Shown: one piece after another, positions 8,880-17,165 of the stretch | How the letters are laid out: the number at the start of each line of letters is the position of its first letter | Position numbering within the stretch: position 1 is the first letter of the stretch | Origin: Flavobacterium sp. SM15 | GTDB taxonomy: Bacteria > Bacteroidota > Bacteroidia > Flavobacteriales > Flavobacteriaceae | Assembly (NCBI RefSeq): GCF_022012335.1 | Contig: NZ_JAKLTO010000002.1 | Span: forward strand, 434,001 to 498,000 | Direction: 5' to 3' | Length of the DNA: 64,000 nt | Program-made: the position numbers and the translations under genes | The notes under the pieces: model-generated | What the model saw: the letters and a program-made list of their open reading frames with translations, nothing else | Database searches by the model: none | What the model was told of the DNA's origin: nothing

Positions 8880-10286
8880 TTAATGATTATGTGAATGATG
8901 TCCTTCTTTTTCTCTTTCTCTTTTGTAGTTGTCACCTGAGGTTTTCAAAATTGTTTTAACCTCTGCCTGAGCAATTACAGGGAAACTTCTTGAATATAAT
9001 AAGAATAATACGAAGAAGAAACCAATTGTACCGATATAGATACCCGCATCAACAAATGTTGGCTGGAACATTGTCCAAGATGACGGTAAATAATCTCTGT
9101 GTAAAGAAGTCACGATAATTACGAAACGCTCAAACCACATACCGATATTTACCACAAGGGAAATAATGAACGAGAACATAATGCTGGTTCTTAATTTTTT
9201 GAACCACATGAACTGTGGAGAGAATACGTTACAAGTCATCATCAACCAGTACGACCACCAGTAAGGTCCTGTAGCACGGTTTAAGAAAGCGTACTGCTCG
9301 TACTCTACTCCTGAATACCAAGCCACAAACAACTCAGTAATATAAGCACATCCAACGATTGATCCCGTAATCATGATTACGATGTTCATTAATTCGATAT
9401 GCTGAATTGTGATATAGTCTTCTAAATTACAAACCTTTCTCATGATGATAAGTAGTGTGTTTACCATCGCGAATCCTGAGAAAATCGCTCCCGCAACGAA
9501 GTACGGAGGAAGGATTGTAGTGTGCCACCCCGGAATAACCGAAGTCGCGAAGTCAAAGGATACAATCGTGTGAACCGAAAGTACAAGTGGTGTTGCTAAT
9601 CCAGCAAGTACAAGTGAAACCTCTTCGAAACGTTGCCAATCTTTAGCTCTACCTGACCATCCAAAAGAAAGGATGGAATAAATTCTTTTGTTGAAAGGAG
9701 TTACCGCACGGTCACGGATCATAGCGAAGTCAGGTAATAAACCAGTCCACCAGAAAACCAATGATACCGAAAGATACGTTGAAATCGCGAATACGTCCCA
9801 CAATAACGGCGAGTTAAAGTTAACCCATAACGAACCGAACTGGTTTGGAATTGGTAATACCCAGTAGCCTAACCATGGACGCCCCATGTGAATGATTGGG
9901 AATAAACCTGCCTGAACTACCGAGAAGATAGTCATCGCTTCTGCAGAACGGTTAATCGCCATTCTCCATTTTTGGCGGAATAATAATAATACGGCAGAGA
10001 TAAGAGTTCCGGCGTGACCGATACCTACCCACCAAACGAAGTTAGTGATATCCCAAGCCCAACCAACTGTTTTATTTAATCCCCATGTTCCGATACCGGT
10101 AGAAATGGTGTACACCATACATCCTGCTCCCCAAAGGAAAGCTGCTAATGCAATGGAAAATACTGTCCACCATAGTTTGTTCGCTTTACCTTCAACAGGC
10201 TTAGCCACGTCTACTGTTACATCGTGATAAGATTTATCACCTATAACTAAAGGTTTTCTAATGGGTGCTTCGTAATGAGACGACAT
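8880..10286 (-). CDS. actC: alternative complex III subunit ActC (NrfD/PsrC family)
   Basis: A 468-residue polytopic protein with about 10 helices belonging to the NrfD/PsrC family, the likely quinol-oxidising membrane subunit of ACIII. Conserved features include WWVGIGHAGTLISA in an early helix and HIGRP-like IHMGRPWLGYW (about residues 133-143). The C-terminus is His-rich (EGHHSHNH). It follows actB by about 40 bases. The role is inherited from characterised ACIII complexes; the sequence shows no damage. Confidence 0.95.
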   Translation of the reverse strand: MSSHYEAPIRKPLVIGDKSYHDVTVDVAKPVEGKANKLWWTVFSIALAAFLWGAGCMVYTISTGIGTWGLNKTVGWAWDITNFVWWVGIGHAGTLISAVLLLFRQKWRMAINRSAEAMTIFSVVQAGLFPIIHMGRPWLGYWVLPIPNQFGSLWVNFNSPLLWDVFAISTYLSVSLVFWWTGLLPDFAMIRDRAVTPFNKRIYSILSFGWSGRAKDWQRFEEVSLVLAGLATPLVLSVHTIVSFDFATSVIPGWHTTILPPYFVAGAIFSGFAMVNTLLIIMRKVCNLEDYITIQHIELMNIVIMITGSIVGCAYITELFVAWYSGVEYEQYAFLNRATGPYWWSYWLMMTCNVFSPQFMWFKKLRTSIMFSFIISLVVNIGMWFERFVIIVTSLHRDYLPSSWTMFQPTFVDAGIYIGTIGFFFVLFLLYSRSFPVIAQAEVKTILKTSGDNYKREREKEGHHSHNH

Positions 10287-10325
10287 AATCCTTTATATTG
10301 TTTCTTATTAATTAATTTACTACTC

Positions 10326-13300
10326 TTAGTTGTTTCTAACTTTAACGTGATAGAAAACATTTGGTTTAGTACCGATGTGCTCCAACAAATGATACATTCT
10401 TTCACTTTCTGCTAATTTAGCCACTTCAGAATCTTTATCATTTACATCACCGAACACCATTGCTCCGCTAGTACAAGCTGCCGAACATGCTGTTTGGAAT
10501 TCGTCTTTAGCAACGGTTCTTCCTTCACGCTTCGCTTTAAGGATTGTTGCCTGTGTCATTTGGATACACATTGAACATTTCTCCATAACCCCACGAGAAC
10601 GAACGTTTACATCCGGGTTCAATACCATACGACCTAAATCGTCATTCATGTGGTAATCGAACTCACTGTTTTTGTTGTACAAGAACCAGTTGAAACGACG
10701 TACTTTATAAGGACAGTTGTTAGCACAGTAACGAGTACCAACACAACGGTTGTACGCCATGTGGTTTTGCCCCTGACGACCGTGAGAAGTTGCCGCAACA
10801 GGACAAACAGTTTCACACGGTGCGTGGTTACAGTGCTGACACATTACCGGTTGGAATGCAACTTGTGGGTTTTCAGAAGGATCTTCCATTCCTGTGAAGG
10901 TTGTGATCGAATCTGATAAGCCTTTTGCACTTTCTTTTAACTTCACGTCTTTGTCGAAAGTCTCTTCCGAAGAATAGTAACGGTCGATACGCAACCAGTG
11001 CATATCACGGCTTCTTCTAACTTCAGACTTACCAACTACAGGAACGTTGTTCTCTGCGTGACAGGCAATAACACAAGCACCACATCCGGTACATGAATTC
11101 AAGTCAATAGATAAGTTAAAGTGATGACCTACCGAACGGTCGAAAGAGTTCCATAAATCAACCTCCGTAGCTGGAGTCTCTTTATGATCTAAAGATACCA
11201 TTGGAATTGGATTCCAGATTTCAGCATCTTTGGTATTGAATACTTCAAGAGTAGTTTCTTTGATGATATCACCTCTACCCATTAAAGTTTTTTGTAACTG
11301 AACACAAGCAAATTCGTGGTCTCCGTCACCTTTAGTTACTTTAGCAACCTGATTTGCGTTTAAGTTAGCGTACAATTTGTATGCATTAACCCCAACCTGC
11401 ATTTCAGTCTTCATTGCCTCTTTTCTTCCGTAACCTAAAGCTAAACCGATAGTTCCAACAGCCTGACCTGGTTGAATAATTACCGGAACGTTCTCTAACT
11501 TCACACCAGCTACTTCAACCGTAGCATAGCTTCCGTTAAGACCACCATTAGCAACATTATAATTTGTCAAACCGATTTTCTCAGCATCTTTTTTAGAAAC
11601 CGTCACATAGTTATCCCATGAAGCTCTAGTGATAGGATCCGGGAATTCTTGTAACCAAGGGTTGTTAGCCTGTTGACCATCTCCCATTCCGGTTTTAGTG
11701 TACAAAACCAATTCCAATCCTCCTTCGTTTTTAGCCTGAGCTAAAGCAGAAGCAGCACCTGCGAAATCAGCAGCACCTGAACCAGCAACACCAGCTTCGA
11801 AGGTATGAACACCGTCGTGAACTAATTTGTTCCAAGTAGTACCGGCAGCAACAGAAGAACCAACCGTTTTAAGAAAATCGTAATATGAAGTTGTATTTCC
11901 AGTCCAAGACAGCAATGCCTCCTGGAATTGTTTTGTATCAAACAAAGGACGGATTGTCGGCTGAGTAACCGCATAATTCCCTTTTGCAATCATCACATCA
12001 CCCCAAGACTCTAAATAATGAGGAGTTGGAGCTGCGATGTTTGATTTAATTGCAGTTTCATCTTCTCTTTGAGTAAAAGAAACCGACAATTTTACTTTCC
12101 CTAAACCTTCAGCAAAATCTGCACTATTTGGCAAAGTGTAAAGCGGGTTAACACCATTCATAATCAAAGTGTGAACCGCACCTGATTTCATATCTGCAAC
12201 CAATTGTGCAACCGCTTTGTTATCTCCTTTACGGATCAAACGAGCTCCAGCTGGATTAAACGCTTCAGAATTCAAAGCTTTATTGATTGCCAACACCAAT
12301 AATTGTGCGTTAACATCATCCAAACCAGAAACCAAAACCCCTTTTCCAGCAGCCGCTTTCAATTGTTGTGCAGCTTTCGCTACTGCTTCTTCTTGTTTTC
12401 CTAAATTATTAGTGCCAACAGAAGAACCTGTAACAGCGTTGTATATTTTTACTAAAGCATGTTTTTGCTCTGTAACAGTCAATGGAATACGCTTATCTGC
12501 ATTAGCCCCTGCTAAAGACATATTTGCCTCGATCTGGATATGCTTAGACATTTTTCCGTTTTTCGGAACACGCCCTTTTGCATAACCTGTATCGTAGTTA
12601 CCTCCTTGCCAGTCTCCTAAGATATCAGCACCAACAGAAACAATTACATCAGATTTTGAGAAATCGTAATCGGCCAAAGCTCTTTCTCCGTATGCCATTT
12701 GGAACGCATCCAAAGCCGTTGAAGAAGAAACTGCATCGTAAACTACGTGCTTAGCAGTTGGGTTTTTTGCGATGAATTCAGCAATTAATCTATCAGTAGA
12801 AGGGCTTGCCATAGTGTTAGTCAATAACACTACCTGTCCTCCTTTAGCTTTCGCTTCAGACAAACTCTTTGCCACTTTAGCATCAACTTCTGCCCAAGTA
12901 GCTTCTTTACCAGCAATTTTTGGCTGTTTCAAACGCATGCTGTCATACAAAGACAACACAGAAGCGTGAACTCTCGCGTTTGCACCAAATTTTGCATTCG
13001 GTAAATTATTATTTTCTACTTTAATAGGACGACCTTCACGTGTTTTGATCAAGATGTTTGCAAAATCAAAACCATCCATCATCGTTGTTGCATAATAATC
13101 TGCAACACCAGGAATAATCTCTTCAGGTTGAACTACATAAGGAATAGACTTAACAACCGGACCTTCACATGCAGCCAAAGAAGCAGCTGCAGTTGAAAAT
13201 CCAACGTATTTCAAAAAGTCACGACGAGTTGTTGAAGAAGCAGACAGAGTAGCTCCGTCCCCAAGAAATTCATCCGTTGGAATTTCCTCAACAAATTCAT

Positions 13301-13379
13301 TGTTTCTTAGCGTCTCAACAATAGAACTGTTTTGGTCCAGTTCCTCAACACTTTTCCAGTATTTTTTGTTTGATGCCAT
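10326..13379 (-). CDS. actB: alternative complex III subunit ActB (molybdopterin-oxidoreductase-like plus iron-sulfur domains)
   Basis: A 1017-residue extracytoplasmic subunit that fuses a molybdopterin-oxidoreductase-like domain (about residues 60-740, expected not to carry Mo in ACIII) to a four-cluster ferredoxin domain. The N-terminus has a twin-arginine motif TTRRDFLK (about 51-58) followed by a hydrophobic stretch and LAAC, consistent with Tat export and possibly lipid anchoring. Cluster motifs are CTGCGACVIAC (from 763), CQHCNHAPCETVC (847), CVGTRYCANNC (879) and CSMC plus CSAAC (935 onward). It carries electrons from the quinol site towards ActA. Position between actA and actC fits the operon. 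Confidence 0.95.
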   Translation of the reverse strand: MASNKKYWKSVEELDQNSSIVETLRNNEFVEEIPTDEFLGDGATLSASSTTRRDFLKYVGFSTAAASLAACEGPVVKSIPYVVQPEEIIPGVADYYATTMMDGFDFANILIKTREGRPIKVENNNLPNAKFGANARVHASVLSLYDSMRLKQPKIAGKEATWAEVDAKVAKSLSEAKAKGGQVVLLTNTMASPSTDRLIAEFIAKNPTAKHVVYDAVSSSTALDAFQMAYGERALADYDFSKSDVIVSVGADILGDWQGGNYDTGYAKGRVPKNGKMSKHIQIEANMSLAGANADKRIPLTVTEQKHALVKIYNAVTGSSVGTNNLGKQEEAVAKAAQQLKAAAGKGVLVSGLDDVNAQLLVLAINKALNSEAFNPAGARLIRKGDNKAVAQLVADMKSGAVHTLIMNGVNPLYTLPNSADFAEGLGKVKLSVSFTQREDETAIKSNIAAPTPHYLESWGDVMIAKGNYAVTQPTIRPLFDTKQFQEALLSWTGNTTSYYDFLKTVGSSVAAGTTWNKLVHDGVHTFEAGVAGSGAADFAGAASALAQAKNEGGLELVLYTKTGMGDGQQANNPWLQEFPDPITRASWDNYVTVSKKDAEKIGLTNYNVANGGLNGSYATVEVAGVKLENVPVIIQPGQAVGTIGLALGYGRKEAMKTEMQVGVNAYKLYANLNANQVAKVTKGDGDHEFACVQLQKTLMGRGDIIKETTLEVFNTKDAEIWNPIPMVSLDHKETPATEVDLWNSFDRSVGHHFNLSIDLNSCTGCGACVIACHAENNVPVVGKSEVRRSRDMHWLRIDRYYSSEETFDKDVKLKESAKGLSDSITTFTGMEDPSENPQVAFQPVMCQHCNHAPCETVCPVAATSHGRQGQNHMAYNRCVGTRYCANNCPYKVRRFNWFLYNKNSEFDYHMNDDLGRMVLNPDVNVRSRGVMEKCSMCIQMTQATILKAKREGRTVAKDEFQTACSAACTSGAMVFGDVNDKDSEVAKLAESERMYHLLEHIGTKPNVFYHVKVRNN

Positions 13380-13409
13380 TGTATATAGATATTAGCTTCT
13401 TATTAATTA

Positions 13410-14720
13410 TTAATAGTGACACTTACCACATTCTAAACCTCCCATTTGTGCAGCCGTCAATTTGTCTACACCGTATTTTTTGGAAAGTTCATCGTGAATT
13501 TTCTTGTAGTACTCGTTACCTTCAACTTTTACGTCAGTTTCTCTGTGACAGTTCACACACCATCCCATTGTTAGTGGAGCATGTTGTCTCATTACTTCCA
13601 TAGTTTCCACAGGACCGTGACATTTCTGACACTCTACTCCTGCAACACTTACGTGCTGAGAGTGATTGAAGTATACGAAATCAGGAAGGTTATGCACACG
13701 CACCCACTTCACCGGCTTCACTTTACCAGTATATTTCTGTGCGGTCTTATCCCAACCCACTGCGTCGTAGATTTTCTGAATTTCAGCAGTATAAAACTCT
13801 TTAGAGTAATCCACATACGTAGAATCTTTATCCCCTTGAAATTCATTGATGTTTTTGTGACAGTTCATACAAACATTCAAAGAAGGAATTCCTGAAGTTT
13901 TACTCACACGAGCAGAAGAGTGACAGTATTTACAGTCTATTTTATTATCCCCAGCGTGAATTTTGTGCGAGAAATGGATTGGCTGAATCGGCTCGTAGTT
14001 TTGATCCACCCCTACTTGCATCAAGTAACCGTAGATAAAGTACATCCCAACTAAAATCATTACGATTGTTGAAACCAATACCAAGAATTGATTTTTAGCA
14101 AATGCTTTCCAGATCGGCAAAGAAGCCTCTTTTACCGGAGCTTCAATTCCGTTAGCTTTTGCGATTTTACCAAGCACGTTTCTCACAAAAAGAAGCATAC
14201 CTACCAACATTGCCAAAACAACTGCTAAAATCCCTAAAATCAAATTGTTAGAAACTCCACCTTCAGCACTTGCACCTCCAGTAGCCCCAGCTGCCGCTGC
14301 CGCAGGAGCCTCTTCTTTAGGCTGAGAAGTATAGGCAATAATGTTGTCAATATCAGCGTTTGATAACTGAGGAAAAGCCGTCATGGCTACTTTATTGTTC
14401 TCTTCAAAAACTTTAACTGCTTGAGCATCACCAGATTTGATAAGCTCACCACTGTTGTGGATCCATTTATACAACCATTCTTTGTCGTATTTGTCTGCAA
14501 CACCACGAAGCGCAGGCCCCGTCATTTTCGCATCCAACTTGTGACAAGCAGCACAGTTCGCATTAAAAATTGCCTTACCGGCAACAGGATCACCAGCACC
14601 AGCAGCCGGCGCAGGAGCAGCAGCATCTTGTGCTAAAGAAGTCAGTGAAAGCGACAAAACTAGCGCTAAACTGAACAATAATTTTTTAGAAATCGAGTTA
14701 TGGTTACCCACGTTTTTCAT
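13410..14720 (-). CDS. actA: alternative complex III subunit ActA, multiheme cytochrome c (six CxxCH)
   Basis: A 436-residue membrane-anchored multiheme cytochrome, first gene of the act-cox operon. A signal peptide (to about residue 31) leads into a monoheme domain with CAACH at 56-60. Two membrane helices (about 158-181 and 211-234) follow. The C-terminal pentaheme part has CxxCH at 263, 284, 364, 388 and 431, the last only two residues from the end. That makes six heme sites against the five usually described for ActA, so a cytochrome c domain has been fused to the front. It accepts electrons from ActB. Confidence 0.94.
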   Translation of the reverse strand: MKNVGNHNSISKKLLFSLALVLSLSLTSLAQDAAAPAPAAGAGDPVAGKAIFNANCAACHKLDAKMTGPALRGVADKYDKEWLYKWIHNSGELIKSGDAQAVKVFEENNKVAMTAFPQLSNADIDNIIAYTSQPKEEAPAAAAAGATGGASAEGGVSNNLILGILAVVLAMLVGMLLFVRNVLGKIAKANGIEAPVKEASLPIWKAFAKNQFLVLVSTIVMILVGMYFIYGYLMQVGVDQNYEPIQPIHFSHKIHAGDNKIDCKYCHSSARVSKTSGIPSLNVCMNCHKNINEFQGDKDSTYVDYSKEFYTAEIQKIYDAVGWDKTAQKYTGKVKPVKWVRVHNLPDFVYFNHSQHVSVAGVECQKCHGPVETMEVMRQHAPLTMGWCVNCHRETDVKVEGNEYYKKIHDELSKKYGVDKLTAAQMGGLECGKCHY

Positions 14721-14883
14721 AATTAAAAATGATTATCGACTAAATTTGGTATGATTTTTTACACGAATGCGCAAAACACACCCTATTTATAAACTCGGAC
14801 AAAAATACGACTTATGAGCTATTATCAAAACCTTAAATTTATCTTAAATTGTAATTTATATCAATTCTAAATAAATTACTCCT

Positions 14884-14913
14884 TTTGCCGTATTTTTTTT
14901 AATTGTATTTTTG
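14884..14913 (+). promoter_or_regulatory. Bacteroidetes-type promoter for the SPOR gene
   Basis: TATTTTTG (14906-14913) matches TAnnTTTG exactly, and TTTTG near 14884 supplies a -33 element at about 18-19 bases. Transcription would start near 14920, before the ATG at 14932. Confidence 0.6.
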
Positions 14914-14931
14914 CCTCAAATATACTTCATT

Positions 14932-15321
14932 ATGAGAATTTTAAGAACCAAAGCCTTTTATTGCTGTCTTTTATTTGTATTTCTTTTCTGCCAAAAATCA
15001 TTTTCGCAAACTGGAAAAATTAACATAATACAGGACAGTCGGTTTGAAAAACTACTAAACGAGAAAAGAAAAATTAACTCCTCGATTACCGTGAACGACC
15101 GCTACAAAGTGCAGATTTTCTACGGAAGCAACGAAGAAGCCAAAAAGACACTCTCCCAATTTAAAAAAGAATTCCGGCAATTGGACGGAACCATCGTTTA
15201 TACCGATCCGACCTTTAAGGTTTGGGTAGGAACATTTAAAACCCGAATTGAAGCCGAACGCAACTATAAAGAAATCCTAAAAAAATATCCGAACGCACTT
15301 TTGATTCGCCCAAACAAATAA
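14932..15321 (+). CDS. secreted SPOR-domain protein
   Basis: About 129 residues. An N-terminal hydrophobic signal (about residues 7-25, ending near SFSQ) precedes a SPOR fold at about residues 55-125, recognised by YKVQIFYGSNEEAKK and VWVGTFKTRIEAERNYKEI. SPOR domains bind denuded septal peptidoglycan, so a periplasmic cell-envelope role is likely. I use the ATG at 14932; an upstream in-frame TTG lies inside the promoter. The gene is divergent from actA and convergent with the gene at 15354, sharing its terminator. Confidence 0.85.
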   Translation: MRILRTKAFYCCLLFVFLFCQKSFSQTGKINIIQDSRFEKLLNEKRKINSSITVNDRYKVQIFYGSNEEAKKTLSQFKKEFRQLDGTIVYTDPTFKVWVGTFKTRIEAERNYKEILKKYPNALLIRPNK

Positions 15322-15351
15322 AAAAGTCCCGATTATGTATCGGGACTTTTT
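15321..15351. terminator. strong bidirectional terminator
   Basis: Perfect 13-bp inverted repeat AAAAAGTCCCGAT / ATCGGGACTTTTT with a 5-base loop between two converging genes. Confidence 0.9.
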
Positions 15352-15353
15352 TA

Positions 15354-16289
15354 TTACCAACCCATTTCTCTTTTGGTTTTATCGGCGAAGAAAGCATTTT
15401 CAACAGGGACTGATTTGGCTTCCGGATTTTTAGACCGCAAGTATTCCGGAATATCATCAATGGTTATTAATCCATATTTTTGATATCCTTTAAATGAATA
15501 ATTATAGACATCATAGTTTTTAAAATGTATGTAGTCGGCATCTTTTTTCTGGTAAGAGTCTTTTAAATAAGGCTCAAACAACAACCAAGTTCGTTCGATA
15601 TTATCAGTGGAATAAAAATTACGAACAAAAGCCCCGTAAAACCCATTCTGAATTAAACCAAAAGTCTTTCCGGCAGGATACGTATTTAACTTACGACACA
15701 CTTTATAAACATCTGTAATATTGGCAAAAAAGAACTCATTCAACTTATCACTAATGTCTTTTTTAACCTTATCATCCAATTCCGAAACATCCCTTATTTT
15801 CATGGCAAAGGAATTCACGATTTGATTCTTGAGCTCAACTTCATTTAGCTTTCGTTGATCGATCTGTTTTTCAAAATTATTCTCAAGCCAAATGGAGTGA
15901 TTTCTAATGTACATTGGTTTAAACCAAGCCAAGAGTTCGCCTTTCTGTAAATCATCGTAATAGGATTCCGAACCTTTCATGTAAGCGAAATTAAATCCAT
16001 GTTTTTCAACTAAAATCGCAAGTTGTTCTTTGAAAAAGGCCATGTCCTTATGGTAATAACTGCAATCAATCAACCTAAATTTCAAATCAACCTCGAAACC
16101 GTAATCTGATTCAAGGTTTAAAATAGCCGCTTTGGCTTTTTCATAATCCTCTTTTGTGGTTTTTTGAACAATCCCATTACCCAACAATGGATAAATCGTC
16201 TGGTGGATCATTTTATCGCGATAGTTTTGAGCAAAGCTGTTGCAATTAATCAAAACAAGTAAGAAAACAAAGGTTCGAAATAGGTTCAT
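15354..16289 (-). CDS. secreted protein of unknown function
   Basis: A 311-residue protein that I do not recognise. It has a clear signal peptide (MNLFRTFVFLLVLINCNSFAQ, cleavage near residue 21) and is otherwise soluble, with many Lys, Tyr and Phe residues and predicted alpha-helical stretches such as residues 130-175. No catalytic motif, repeat or CTD-type sorting signal was found. It lies between two terminators and is probably monocistronic. Its base composition is like that of its neighbours. Confidence 0.75.
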   Translation of the reverse strand: MNLFRTFVFLLVLINCNSFAQNYRDKMIHQTIYPLLGNGIVQKTTKEDYEKAKAAILNLESDYGFEVDLKFRLIDCSYYHKDMAFFKEQLAILVEKHGFNFAYMKGSESYYDDLQKGELLAWFKPMYIRNHSIWLENNFEKQIDQRKLNEVELKNQIVNSFAMKIRDVSELDDKVKKDISDKLNEFFFANITDVYKVCRKLNTYPAGKTFGLIQNGFYGAFVRNFYSTDNIERTWLLFEPYLKDSYQKKDADYIHFKNYDVYNYSFKGYQKYGLITIDDIPEYLRSKNPEAKSVPVENAFFADKTKREMGW

Positions 16290-16349
16290 GTTTTTTTGTA
16301 TTCACTTATTAACGCAAGAATAACCATTTATTATCAAAACCCATAAAAA

Positions 16350-16370
16350 AAGTCCGACAAAACCGGACTT
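16350..16370 (-). terminator. terminator of the stress-protein gene
   Basis: AAGTCCG / CGGACTT stem with a 7-base loop; on the minus strand it is followed by a run of seven T. It lies about 63 bases after the stop of the gene starting at 16916. Confidence 0.8.
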
Positions 16371-16433
16371 AATTTCAAATTATTTCTTCAACAACCTATT
16401 CAAACTTTTTCTCACCAGCACTATTCAACCTAT

Positions 16434-16916
16434 TTATGCAAACTCCAAATGAGTTCCTTCCGTATGTAAAACCTGCTCAGCTTTCTCAATTTCCTCTAAG
16501 GAACCACTCAGAATGACCATAAATCGGCCTTCTTTCAAATGCTCCTCATACTTTACTACTTCGTCCTCTTTTATCCCTAAAAGCGAAAAAAAAGAAATAA
16601 CGCCTCCAGTAACAATTCCTAAGTCAAATCCGGCAATAGCACCCACCAAGGCACCGGCACCGTAAAGAAATGCAAAACCGGGAATTGTAAAAACCCCGAT
16701 ACCCGAAAGCAAACCAATAACTGTCCCTGCTCCCATACCTATGATGGCTGGCGCTTTTTGAAGCGTATCCGAAGAGCGAACGTGGATGTGGTCGTCAATA
16801 ATCTCGGCCGTTCCAAGGAGCGAAACATTACTCATGGGAAAGTTATGGTCACTTAACACCTTAAGAGCATCTACTGCTTTTTTGTGCGAATCGTAAATAG
16901 CAATTTTTGATTTCAT
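16434..16916 (-). CDS. general-stress-type protein with glycine-zipper membrane segment
   Basis: A 160-residue protein with an N-terminal fold like general stress protein 17M/YflT (KIAIYDSHKKAVDALKVL, then SNVSLLG) and a central Gly/Ala-rich hydrophobic hairpin (about residues 58-110, GMGAGTVIGLLSGIGV and GAGALVGAIAGFDLG) typical of glycine-zipper proteins. The C-terminus returns to an alpha/beta element that ends in VILSG and EKAEQVLH. It is probably membrane-associated and stress-related, but this is a family-level inference. The gene is monocistronic. Confidence 0.75.
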   Translation of the reverse strand: MKSKIAIYDSHKKAVDALKVLSDHNFPMSNVSLLGTAEIIDDHIHVRSSDTLQKAPAIIGMGAGTVIGLLSGIGVFTIPGFAFLYGAGALVGAIAGFDLGIVTGGVISFFSLLGIKEDEVVKYEEHLKEGRFMVILSGSLEEIEKAEQVLHTEGTHLEFA

Positions 16917-17122
16917 GACACTACTTTTTAAATTCCCATCTCGTTAAATTTAATAGTAAAATTAGTAATTTCTGACCGTTAATCCTTGTACTTTATCATT
17001 ACGTTATCATAGTTTCTTAAGAGGGATTCATTACTAAAAAAATTGTATTTCATTTGAAATCTCAAAAACAACTACACCCTTAAAAAGAGGCACCGGAAAA
17101 AAAGCCTAACCTACATAAACAA

Positions 17123-17150
17123 AAAAAGTCCGGCAAATACCGGACTTTTT
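17123..17150. terminator. terminator of rimP-nusA-infB
   Basis: AAAAAGTCCGG / CCGGACTTTTT 11-bp stem with a 6-base loop, 16 bases after the infB stop. T-runs exist on both strands, but only infB faces it closely. Confidence 0.85.
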
Positions 17151-17165
17151 CTGTATAAAAAACAA

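Noticed and set aside
16350..17150. AGTCCGG hairpins as a repeat family
   Set aside because: Both are ordinary intrinsic terminators with similar stems after unrelated genes.
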